A stretch of 12,667 nucleotides of DNA from Clostridiales bacterium (GTDB taxonomy: Bacteria > Bacillota > Clostridia > Christensenellales > CAG-138): the NCBI GenBank assembly GCA_019416935.1, contig DXWI01000024.1, forward strand, positions 1 through 12,667, in the 5' to 3' direction. Below are positions 1 through 6,113 of this stretch, in pieces. The stretch's first letter is position 1. Each line of letters starts with the position of its first letter. A program made the position numbers and the translations under genes. A model generated the notes under the pieces. It ran no database searches. It saw nothing but the letters and a program-made list of their open reading frames with translations, and had not been told where the DNA came from.

Positions 1-89
1 CCCTAGTGGCTTGTCTATTTCCTATGCACTTTTGCAAACATCATTGTACGCCATCTCATGAATAAACTATTTAGATATACTTTAGTGGA

Positions 90-254
90 TTATTTTTTAC
101 AGTTGATTTCCAGTTGTTCCAATCCAAGTTTGATCAGTTGTCGATACATTTCGGCATATGGTTTGCCACAAAAATTGCTTTTCTTAATATCTTCCGCTCG
201 CTGCACCATGTTTTTGGGAATCGTAATCATAAAACGAACAGATTCATTCGCCAT
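90..254 (-). CDS. Small ribbon-helix-helix (CopG/Arc-like) protein, 54 aa
   Basis: A 54-residue open frame starts at ATG 254-252 behind a near-perfect Shine-Dalgarno (AAGGAGGTG, about 5 bases before the ATG) and ends at TAA 92-90. The protein begins MANESVRFMITIPKNMVQRA. This fits an RHH fold: a short N-terminal beta strand (about residues 5-12, SVRFMITI), a helix (about 14-25), a turn, and a second helix (about 34-48, AEMYRQLIKLGLEQL). RHH proteins of this size dimerise through the strand and insert it into the DNA major groove, usually repressing their own promoter. The gene is divergent from a second RHH gene and shares an operator-rich intergenic region with it. No toxin or relaxase gene is next to it in the window, so its wider role is unknown. 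It could be an antitoxin or a plasmid/element copy-control regulator. The RHH assignment comes from pattern, not from a search. Confidence 0.75.
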   Translation of the reverse strand: MANESVRFMITIPKNMVQRAEDIKKSNFCGKPYAEMYRQLIKLGLEQLEINCKK

Positions 255-283
255 GGTGCCACCTCCTTTTCGTTTTCATCTCT

Positions 284-297
284 GGTGAAGTGGTGAA
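284..297 (+). promoter_or_regulatory. Operator-like box A, tandem GGTGAA with 8-bp period
   Basis: GGTGAAGTGGTGAA: two GGTGAA hexamers whose starts are 8 bases apart (284 and 292). It lies downstream of the predicted leftward -10, in the early transcribed region of the 90-254 gene. Tandem direct or palindromic boxes with a helical-turn period are typical binding sites of RHH repressors. The MetJ met boxes, for example, also repeat every 8 bp. Confidence 0.5.
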
Positions 298-310
298 TAA
301 TTATAGCCTT

Positions 311-339
311 AGTATCGTGGTGAACCGGTGAAATGTCAA
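311..339 (-). promoter_or_regulatory. Promoter of the leftward RHH gene
   Basis: On the minus strand a perfect -35 box TTGACA (339-334) is followed, after 17 bases, by GATACT (316-311, 4/6 to the -10 consensus). A TATAAT at 305-300 is a second possible -10 but has no good -35 at 17 bases. The spacer of the main promoter holds one of the GGTGAA operator pairs (319-332), so a bound repressor would directly block RNA polymerase. Confidence 0.55.
319..332 (+). promoter_or_regulatory. Operator-like box B, tandem GGTGAA with 8-bp period
   Basis: GGTGAACCGGTGAA has perfect hexamers starting at 319 and 327. It sits exactly between the -35 and -10 of the leftward promoter. Together with boxes A and C it makes a three-site array across a 147-base divergent intergenic region. 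Confidence 0.55.
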
Positions 340-353
340 GCGTTGTTTTCACC

Positions 354-382
354 TTTATATCTGTGGTGAACTGATGTAAAAT
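354..382 (+). promoter_or_regulatory. Promoter of the rightward RHH gene
   Basis: TTTATA (354-359, 4/6 to TTGACA) and TAAAAT (377-382, 5/6 to TATAAT) are separated by 17 bases. The third operator-like box (365-378) lies inside the spacer, which mirrors the arrangement at the divergent promoter. The ATG it would serve is at 402. Confidence 0.45.
365..378 (+). promoter_or_regulatory. Operator-like box C, GGTGAA plus degenerate copy
   Basis: GGTGAACTGATGTA has one perfect hexamer at 365 and a degenerate partner (GATGTA) 8 bases on, inside the spacer of the rightward promoter. Boxes B and C share the longer context GTGGTGAAC. A further GGTGAA at 392-397 overlaps the Shine-Dalgarno of the rightward gene, and an inverted copy (TTCACC) lies at 348-353. 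Confidence 0.45.
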
Positions 383-401
383 AAGGATGGAGGTGAAGAA
401 T

Positions 402-563
402 ATGGCAACCGATAAGCCGCGCTATACGATTACGCTTGATAAAGAAATGCTTAAAAAAATTGATGATTTCAGATTTGAAAATCGTTTTCCCAATCGAACT
501 CAGGCAACATTGGAATTGATACGCATTGGCATGGAAGCGCTCGAGGAGCAACAGAAAAAGTAA
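402..563 (+). CDS. Small ribbon-helix-helix (CopG/Arc-like) protein, 53 aa
   Basis: A 53-residue open frame runs from ATG 402 to TAA 561-563, with a GGAGGTG Shine-Dalgarno about 8 bases before the ATG. The protein begins MATDKPRYTITLDKEMLKKI. It shows the RHH pattern clearly: a strand with alternating side chains (about residues 7-12, RYTITL), helix 1 (about 14-25), the turn region FPNRTQA, and helix 2 (about 34-50) ending in a charged tail EEQQKK. It is not a close copy of the divergent 54-residue protein, so the two genes are a pair of related but distinct regulators. Both are small enough to be almost entirely DNA-binding domain. The likely role is a repressor acting on the shared GGTGAA array. 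An antitoxin role cannot be excluded, but no toxin partner is visible downstream. Confidence 0.8.
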   Translation: MATDKPRYTITLDKEMLKKIDDFRFENRFPNRTQATLELIRIGMEALEEQQKK

Positions 564-999
564 TTTTTACGAAAAGCGCTGAAATGAAAACAGGACCGCC
601 AACATGGTGTGGCGGCTCCAACACTTGAGCGGCTTTATTCGAAGAAAATGGTGGGGCTGCACGCCGTATGCCGTTCTCGCTGCCAACAATAGGCGGCAGC
701 GATCTGCGGCGTCATAAATCGCCTGAGTTTTATGACAGCAGGTTGGTGGAGCATGCTTGTTTCAAGCAAGCGCTTTTCGATAGCTGCCAAATGCCGAGCT
801 GCGAATGCGCCGGTTGAGCAGCGTTGAACCAATGCAATAGAAAGTGAAGCTGTTCAGGCAGCGAAGCCAACCACGGCATCCATGCGTTTTTGGCTGCAAA
901 AGGAACTGCACACAAGGGCGGGGGAACGGCCCAATCCGCCATCGTTCCATTTCAAATTTTTCAGGGTTTTGAAATTTGAGAAGCCTGTACAGATACGAA
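564..999. other. Gene-free stretch with a nested inverted repeat
   Basis: About 440 bases lie between the rightward RHH gene and the dnaJ terminator. Open frames of 65 to 110 codons exist on both strands, but none has a Shine-Dalgarno at its start or a recognisable motif, and they overlap one another. I call no gene. The clearest structure is at 661-712: an outer arm pair ACGCCG (661-666) / CGGCGT (707-712) around an inner pair TCGCTGCC (677-684) / GGCAGCGA (695-702). A 7-base pair CAAATTT / AAATTTG flanks a short loop near 953-978. It could be a decayed gene, a small mobile repeat or a structured RNA. The sequence does not decide between these. Confidence 0.4.
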
Positions 1000-1037
1000 A
1001 AGGCCCTGGGAACATCCATGGATGTTCCCAGGGCCTT
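1000..1037 (-). terminator. Terminator of the heat-shock operon (38-base perfect palindrome)
   Basis: The two 19-base halves are exact reverse complements, centred on CCATGG, and start 14 bases beyond the dnaJ stop. Read in the dnaJ direction the stem is followed by TTTTCG, a short U tract. In RNA the stem would close over a loop of about four bases. On the plus strand no T run follows, so it looks one-directional. Confidence 0.75.
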
Positions 1038-1051
1038 GTTGGTATTCCCGT

Positions 1052-2188
1052 TTATTTTTCAACCTCATCCCGCAGCTTGGAGAAAATCCCCTTCTTGCCG
1101 GTTTTTGTACGGTTGCCCTGCGCCGAGGCAAACTGCTCCAGCAGATGCTTCTGCTCTTCGTTCAGCTTTTTCGGCACGTCGATGGTCACCGTAACCAGCA
1201 TATCGCCGCGGCCCTGATTGTGCAGGCGGGGCACCCCCTGCTCGCGCAGGCGGAACGTGGTACCGGACTGCGTGCCGGCCGGAACGGTGTAGCGCACGGG
1301 ATCCTGCAGCGTCGGCACGGTGATCTCTCCGCCAAGCGCCGCCGTTGTGAACGGAATCGGCAGTTCCAGATAAAGGTCGTAGCCCCTGCGCTGGAACAGC
1401 TTGTGCGGGCGAACGGAGATCGAAACGTACAGATCGCCGCGCGGGCCGCCACGTTTTCCGGCCTCGCCCTCGCCGCGCATGCTGATGGTCTGGCCGTTGT
1501 CGATACCGGCGGGTACGTTGACAACGATGCGCGTATTCTTGCGCACACGGCCGCTGCCCCGGCAGCTTTGGCAGGGCTCCTTGATGATCTTTCCCGTTCC
1601 ATGGCACGCCGAGCATGGCCGCATGGAGGTAAACGAGCCCAGAATCGTGTTCTGCTGTGTACGCACCTGGCCGGTTCCGCCGCAGGTCGTGCAGCGCACC
1701 GGCTCCGTGCCGGGCTTTGCGCCGCTGCCGTTGCAGGCACCGCAGGCCTCCTCCCGCGGAATGAGAATCTCCCGCTTGACGCCGAATGCCGCCTCCTCAA
1801 AGGTAAGCGTCAGACTGTAGCGAAGGTCATTTCCCGCAACCGGCCCGTTCGCAGTTCTCGCCGAACCGCCGAAGCCGCCGCCAAACATCTGATCGAAGAT
1901 ATCGGAAAAGCCGAAGCCGCCAAAGCCTCCCTCAAACGGATTCTGCCCGCCCATGCTCGGATCAAACGCCGCATGGCCGAACTGATCGTATTTAGCGCGC
2001 TTATCGGCATCGCAGAGCACCTCCGCAGCCTCATTGAGTTCCTTGAAACGCGCCTCCGCCTCCTTGTCGCCCGGATGCAGATCCGGATGACAGGTCTTGG
2101 CCTGCTTGCGAAACGCGCTCTTGATCTCCGCTTCCGTGGCCGTTTTCGGTACGCCCAATACCTCGTAATAATCTCTCTTGTCTGCCAC
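1052..2188 (-). CDS. dnaJ: Chaperone protein DnaJ (Hsp40), 378 aa
   Basis: DnaJ stimulates DnaK ATP hydrolysis and delivers unfolded substrates to it in the cytoplasm. All classic type I domains are present in order. The J domain (residues 4-70) has the essential HPD at 34-36. A glycine/phenylalanine-rich linker follows (about 78-110). The zinc-binding region has four CxxCxGxG repeats, with cysteines at 149/152, 166/169, 192/195 and 206/209. The C-terminal substrate-binding domains follow. The length is normal for the family. The start is a GTG (2188-2186) behind the Shine-Dalgarno AGGTGAGG. It is the last gene of the hrcA-grpE-dnaK-dnaJ operon, 260 bases after dnaK, and is followed by a strong palindromic terminator. 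No key residue is missing. Confidence 0.97.
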   Translation of the reverse strand: MADKRDYYEVLGVPKTATEAEIKSAFRKQAKTCHPDLHPGDKEAEARFKELNEAAEVLCDADKRAKYDQFGHAAFDPSMGGQNPFEGGFGGFGFSDIFDQMFGGGFGGSARTANGPVAGNDLRYSLTLTFEEAAFGVKREILIPREEACGACNGSGAKPGTEPVRCTTCGGTGQVRTQQNTILGSFTSMRPCSACHGTGKIIKEPCQSCRGSGRVRKNTRIVVNVPAGIDNGQTISMRGEGEAGKRGGPRGDLYVSISVRPHKLFQRRGYDLYLELPIPFTTAALGGEITVPTLQDPVRYTVPAGTQSGTTFRLREQGVPRLHNQGRGDMLVTVTIDVPKKLNEEQKHLLEQFASAQGNRTKTGKKGIFSKLRDEVEK

Positions 2189-2312
2189 TACCCCTCACCT
2201 CTTGCCCGCAAATATCCGTCAAAAAGCGACGTCCGCTTTACCGTATGAAAACGAAATCAATCGCAACAGAGCAACCGGCTCGCCGCAACCTCCGAGCCCA
2301 TGTGCGGCCGTT

Positions 2313-2332
2313 CCTTCCGCTCACGCGGAAGG
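2313..2332 (-). repeat. Hairpin in the dnaK-dnaJ gap (second)
   Basis: CCTTCCGC (2313-2320) and GCGGAAGG (2325-2332) are perfect 8-base arms around a 4-base loop. There is no T run, so this is more likely an mRNA stability or processing structure than a terminator. Confidence 0.5.
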
Positions 2333-2395
2333 CCGCGGAACGCACGGTCGCGGGCGCGGCGTCTTCCCATCAAAACGCCTCTTTTTGACGGGCTG

Positions 2396-2416
2396 AGGCG
2401 CGGCAGAGCCGCGCCT
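2396..2416 (-). terminator. GC-rich hairpin just after dnaK
   Basis: AGGCGCGGC (2396-2404) and GCCGCGCCT (2408-2416) form a 9-bp stem with a 3-base loop, about 30 bases past the dnaK stop. No U tract follows directly, so at most it is a weak or partial terminator. It could protect the 3' end of a dnaK-containing message and so lower dnaJ output relative to dnaK. Confidence 0.45.
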
Positions 2417-2448
2417 TCCCATATGCTCCGTTGATCTGCCGGTTTTGC

Positions 2449-4278
2449 TTATTTATCGTCGTTGACAACCTCGTAATCGGCATCCACAACATTGTCGTCA
2501 TGCGGTGCGTCGGCCGCGTCGTTCGGCTGCTGCGCCTGCTGCTCCTGCGCGGCCTGCTGATAGACCTTGCCGAACGCCGCATAGCTGACCTCGGTCAGAT
2601 GTTCGTTCGCCTTCTTGATCGCCTCGATGTCATCGCCCTCAAGCGCTTTCTTGACGTCTGCGACCGCCGATTCGATGTTGGTCTTATCGGCCGCATCGAG
2701 CTTGCCCTCCATCTCCTTGACGGTCTTTTCCGTCGTATAGACGAGCTGGTCAGCCTGATTGCGGGTTTCGACCTCCTCCTTGCGCTTCTTATCCTCGCTG
2801 GCAAAGCGCTCGGCCTCCTCGACCGCACGCTTGATCTCATCCTCATTGAGGTTGCTCGAAGCAGTGATCGTCACCTGCTGCTGGTTGCCGGTGCCGAGGT
2901 CCTTTGCGGATACGTGCACGATGCCGTTGGCGTCGATATCGAACGAGACCTCGATCTGCGGCACGCCGCGCGGCGCCGGTGCGATACCCGCAAGCTGGAA
3001 GCGGCCCAGCGTCTTGTTATACTGCGCCATCTCGCGCTCGCCCTGCAACACATGAACCTCAACGCTCGTCTGGCCGTCCGCGGCAGTGGAGAAGATCTGG
3101 CTCTTCTTCGTCGGGATGGTCGTGTTGCGGTCGATCAGGCGGGTGAACACGCCGCCGACGGTCTCAATGCCCAGAGACAGCGGCGTAACATCCAGCAGCA
3201 GAATATCCTTGACCTCGCCGCCGAGCACACCGCCCTGAATCGCGGCGCCGATGGCAACGCACTCGTCCGGGTTGATGCCCTTGAAGGGCTCCTTGCCCGT
3301 GATATTCTTCACCATGTCCTGCACGGCCGGAATGCGGGAGGAACCGCCCACGAGGATGACCTTGTCGATCTGCGCAGCATTCAGGCCGGCATCCTGCATG
3401 GCCTTCTGCACGCACACGCGGGTTTTATCGATCAGATCCGCGGTCAGCTCATTGAACTTGGCGCGCGTGATCGTGATATCCAGATGCTTCGGGCCGGAGG
3501 CGTCCATCGTGATGAACGGCAGGTTGATGTTGGTCTGCATGACGCCGGAGAGGTCGATCTTCGCCTTTTCCGCCGCTTCCTTGAGGCGCTGCATGGCCAT
3601 CTTATCGTTGCGCAGATCAATGCCGTTGTTCTTCTTGAAATCATCCGCGATGTAGTCCATCAGGCGCTGGTCGAAGTCATCGCCGCCCAAACGGTTGTTG
3701 CCCGCTGTGGCCAGCACTTCAAACACGCCGTCGCCGATTTCAAGGATCGAAACATCGAACGTGCCGCCGCCGAGATCGTACACCAGAATCTTCTGGTTGC
3801 TCTCCTTGTCAAGGCCGTAAGCGAGCGATGCCGCCGTCGGCTCGTTGATAATGCGCAGCACATCGAGACCCGCAATGCGACCGGCGTCCTTCGTCGCCTG
3901 GCGCTGGCTGTCCGTAAAGTACGCCGGTACGGTGATGACGGCCTGCGTGACCGTCTCGCCCAGATACGCCTCGGCCTCCTGCTTGAGCTTTTGCAGGATC
4001 ATCGCCGAGATCTCCTGCGGCGTATAGTCCTTGCCATCGATGCGAACCCTGCGATCCGAGCCCATATCGCGCTTGATCGATGCGATCGTGCGCTCCGGAT
4101 TGGTGATGGCCTGACGTTTGGCAATGGTGCCGACGAGCCGTTCTCCGTCCTTGAAAGCAACGACGGACGGCGTGGTACGTCCACCCTCCGCATTGGGAAT
4201 GACGACGGGCTGACCGCCCTCCAGAATGGCCACGCAGGAATTGGTGGTGCCCAAATCGATACCAATAATTTTACCCAT
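2449..4278 (-). CDS. dnaK: Chaperone protein DnaK (Hsp70), 609 aa
   Basis: DnaK is the ATP-dependent Hsp70 that binds exposed hydrophobic stretches of cytosolic proteins, working with DnaJ and GrpE. The nucleotide-binding domain has the phosphate-1 loop GIDLGTTNS (6-14), the phosphate-2 motif DLGGGTFDVS (168-177), and an adenosine motif GGSSRIPAVQ further on. The interdomain linker DILLLDVTPLSLGIET leads into the substrate-binding beta domain. A helical lid and an acidic tail (NVVDADYEVVNDDK) follow. The region near residue 75 is short (RDMGSDRRVRIDGKDY). It lacks the extra segment of about two dozen residues found in proteobacterial DnaK, as expected for Gram-positive Hsp70. The start is ATG 4278-4276 behind AGGAGG. 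It lies 59 bases after grpE with no CIRCE of its own, so it depends on the hrcA promoter. Confidence 0.98.
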   Translation of the reverse strand: MGKIIGIDLGTTNSCVAILEGGQPVVIPNAEGGRTTPSVVAFKDGERLVGTIAKRQAITNPERTIASIKRDMGSDRRVRIDGKDYTPQEISAMILQKLKQEAEAYLGETVTQAVITVPAYFTDSQRQATKDAGRIAGLDVLRIINEPTAASLAYGLDKESNQKILVYDLGGGTFDVSILEIGDGVFEVLATAGNNRLGGDDFDQRLMDYIADDFKKNNGIDLRNDKMAMQRLKEAAEKAKIDLSGVMQTNINLPFITMDASGPKHLDITITRAKFNELTADLIDKTRVCVQKAMQDAGLNAAQIDKVILVGGSSRIPAVQDMVKNITGKEPFKGINPDECVAIGAAIQGGVLGGEVKDILLLDVTPLSLGIETVGGVFTRLIDRNTTIPTKKSQIFSTAADGQTSVEVHVLQGEREMAQYNKTLGRFQLAGIAPAPRGVPQIEVSFDIDANGIVHVSAKDLGTGNQQQVTITASSNLNEDEIKRAVEEAERFASEDKKRKEEVETRNQADQLVYTTEKTVKEMEGKLDAADKTNIESAVADVKKALEGDDIEAIKKANEHLTEVSYAAFGKVYQQAAQEQQAQQPNDAADAPHDDNVVDADYEVVNDDK

Positions 4279-4337
4279 ACTACAAAGTCCTCCTACTCTT
4301 TCCTACTCAAACTCTTATACCATTTCAAACGCTTTTA

Positions 4338-4916
4338 TTATTCCGCAACCTTGACCATGCTATGACGAATGATCCGGTCGCCCACGCGGTAACCCTTCTG
4401 GAACACCGCGATGATCGCTCCGCTCTCCTTGCCGTCGACCGCCTCCTGCATGACCGCCTCATGGATATTGGGATCAAACTTACCCGTGGTATCGATCTCG
4501 CTCATGCCCATTTTCTGCAGCGTTTCAAGCAGTTGACGATGCACAAGCTTCACGCCCTCGTGCCATGAAGAATCCTCGGCGGAATCGTTTTCCATCGCAC
4601 GATCAAAATTATCCAACACCGGCAGCAGCGATTTGATGCACTCGCGCCGTCCCTCTTCGAGACTGTCCGTACGAACCGTAGCATTGCGGCGCCGGTAGTT
4701 GTCAAAATCCGCCTGATTGCGCTGCAGCAGGGCGACGGTCTCCTCCTTCTCCCGCTGAAGGCTCTCGATACGCTCGCGGGCCGTCTTCATCTCTTCGGCA
4801 GTGAGCACATAGGTTTCCGGCGTTGTCTGCTCGGTTTCGGGGGCGGCGGTATCCTGTGTCTGCTGCGCCGTTTTTTCTTCCACTTCCAAAGTCGCGTCCT
4901 TCTTCTTCTTACTCAA
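4338..4916 (-). CDS. grpE: Nucleotide exchange factor GrpE, 192 aa
   Basis: GrpE releases ADP from DnaK and resets its cycle. A disordered, charged and Gln/Thr-rich N-terminus (1-38) precedes a long coiled-coil helix (about 40-100) containing QADFDNYRRR (68-77). The C-terminal beta domain carries FDPNIHEAV (147-155) and the family signature GYRVGDRIIRHSMVKV (175-190). The length is normal. The start is TTG (4916-4914), one base after the hrcA stop codon, with GAGGAGG inside the end of hrcA as its ribosome binding site. The hrcA-grpE junction therefore looks translationally coupled. The next in-frame ATG is far inside the protein, which supports the TTG. Confidence 0.95.
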   Translation of the reverse strand: MSKKKKDATLEVEEKTAQQTQDTAAPETEQTTPETYVLTAEEMKTARERIESLQREKEETVALLQRNQADFDNYRRRNATVRTDSLEEGRRECIKSLLPVLDNFDRAMENDSAEDSSWHEGVKLVHRQLLETLQKMGMSEIDTTGKFDPNIHEAVMQEAVDGKESGAIIAVFQKGYRVGDRIIRHSMVKVAE

Positions 4917-4917
4917 T

Positions 4918-5958
4918 TTACTGTTCGTCCTCCTCGGTATAATTGCTCAGCACTTCGCTCAGACTCCGCTGCATGAATTCCAGAACCGAAAGCACCTTGC
5001 CGTAATTCATGCGTGTCGGGCCTATGACGCCGAGCGAGCCCATCGGCATATCGCCGATACGATAGGTTGCTGTGACAACGCTGCAATCCTGCAGCGGCTC
5101 AAGCTCGTTTTCCGAGCCGATGGTGATCGAAAACTCCAGCGTGCTGGCCTTCTTCAGCATACCATAGAGCGCCTCGCGCCCCTCGACCGCGGCAAGAAAC
5201 GTCCTCGCCTTGTTCATATCGCTGTATTCCGGATAGTGCAGCATGTTGGTTGCGCCGGAGAGCTCCACGCTGCGCGCATTCGGCTCCATCTGCCGCTGAA
5301 TCGTCTCGACGATCTGCGTCAAAAACGCTTTACGCTCCCGAAGATCCGCGCTGAGCTCCATCAGGATCCGATCTCCAACCATATCCATGCGGCAATCGAA
5401 CAGCCGCGCGGTCAGCAGCCGGGAGAGCTGTTCAAGCTCATCGGCGCGCATATAGTTCGGCACATGAATGATCGCATCGCGCGCAAACCCTGTGTCCGTC
5501 ACAACGACCAACAGCGCACGCCCCTCCGTCAGGGGAACGAGCTGGATATGCCTGAGACGGTTGTAATCGAGCGCGGGCGGCAGCACCATGGCGGTGTACT
5601 GCGTGACCTCGGAGAGCGCCTGCGCCGTCTGCTGCATGACAGACTCCAGTTCGTCAATCCGCTTGGTAAAATACCGACGGATGAGCTTCATCTCATCCGA
5701 AGAGAGTTGGCTGCGGCGCATTAAGCTGTCCACATACAGGCGGTACGCCTTGTCGGACGGAACGCGGCCGGCCGAGGTATGCGGCTGCTCCAGATAGCCC
5801 AACTCCTCCAGATCCGCCATCTCGTTGCGGATGGTGGCGCTCGAAAGATTCAACCCGCTGCGGCGGCTGATGGAGCGCGAACCGACGGGCGCGGCGGAGA
5901 GCACATACTCGTCGATGACCGCTTTGAGTATTCTCAGTTTTCTTGCATCCAACTCCAC
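4918..5958 (-). CDS. hrcA: Heat-inducible transcription repressor HrcA, 346 aa
   Basis: HrcA binds CIRCE and represses the chaperone genes at normal temperature. In the known systems its activity depends on GroE. The N-terminal winged helix is clear: ELDARKLRILKAVIDEYV at 2-19, the recognition region SSATIRNEMADLEELGYLEQ at 39-58, then PHTSAGRVPSDKAYRLYV at 59-76. A GAF-like middle and C-terminal domain follow. The frame is open upstream to an ATG at 5994, but that ATG lies inside the CIRCE element. The GTG at 5958 has AGAGGGGAGG (5976-5967) 8 bases upstream and gives the usual HrcA N-terminus and length, so I place the start there. It is first gene of hrcA-grpE-dnaK-dnaJ and regulates itself and the rest. 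Confidence 0.95.
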   Translation of the reverse strand: MELDARKLRILKAVIDEYVLSAAPVGSRSISRRSGLNLSSATIRNEMADLEELGYLEQPHTSAGRVPSDKAYRLYVDSLMRRSQLSSDEMKLIRRYFTKRIDELESVMQQTAQALSEVTQYTAMVLPPALDYNRLRHIQLVPLTEGRALLVVVTDTGFARDAIIHVPNYMRADELEQLSRLLTARLFDCRMDMVGDRILMELSADLRERKAFLTQIVETIQRQMEPNARSVELSGATNMLHYPEYSDMNKARTFLAAVEGREALYGMLKKASTLEFSITIGSENELEPLQDCSVVTATYRIGDMPMGSLGVIGPTRMNYGKVLSVLEFMQRSLSEVLSNYTEEDEQ

Positions 5959-5983
5959 CGCTTGCGCCTCCCCTCTCTCGTTG

Positions 5984-6010
5984 TTAGCACTCATTCGCTT
6001 TGAGTGCTAA
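5984..6010 (-). promoter_or_regulatory. CIRCE operator (HrcA binding site)
   Basis: TTAGCACTC-N9-GAGTGCTAA is an exact match to the canonical CIRCE inverted repeat, arms at 5984-5992 and 6002-6010. It sits between the predicted promoter and the hrcA start, in the 5' untranslated region, so HrcA bound here would block initiation or early elongation. It is the only CIRCE I find in the window. Confidence 0.97.
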
Positions 6011-6021
6011 CCGTTATGAAA

Positions 6022-6050
6022 AGAATAGCGCTAACCGGCTGTAAAGTCAA
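6022..6050 (-). promoter_or_regulatory. Vegetative promoter of the hrcA operon
   Basis: TTGACT (6050-6045, 5/6 to the -35 consensus) is followed after 17 bases by TATTCT (6027-6022, 4/6 to the -10). Transcription would begin about 6-8 bases later, just before CIRCE. This is the standard arrangement for SigA-dependent, HrcA-repressed operons. Confidence 0.75.
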
Positions 6051-6113
6051 GTAAGCGCTGTTGCAAAAATGTGACAATCCGGTGAAATTGGACCGTCGGC
6101 ATTCGGAAGCGGC

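Noticed and set aside
300..305. TATAAT on the minus strand as the main -10 of the leftward RHH gene
   Set aside because: There is no good -35 at 16-18 bases. TTGACA at 334-339 pairs better with GATACT at 311-316. It remains a secondary possibility.
730..942. 70-codon minus-strand frame in the gene-free region
   Set aside because: It has no ribosome binding site and no motif, and it overlaps other equally long frames. I could not support it as a gene.
1022..2248. 408-codon open frame opposite dnaJ
   Set aside because: It begins inside the terminator palindrome and is explained as the antisense of dnaJ.
4279..4337. Internal promoter before dnaK (TATAAG-like)
   Set aside because: No matching -35 box is found at a valid distance and no CIRCE is present, so dnaK is best read from the hrcA promoter.
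2431..4365. 644-codon open frame opposite dnaK on the plus strand
   Set aside because: It is a mirror of a highly biased GC-rich gene. It has no domain pattern, and its apparent composition follows from DnaK codons in reverse.
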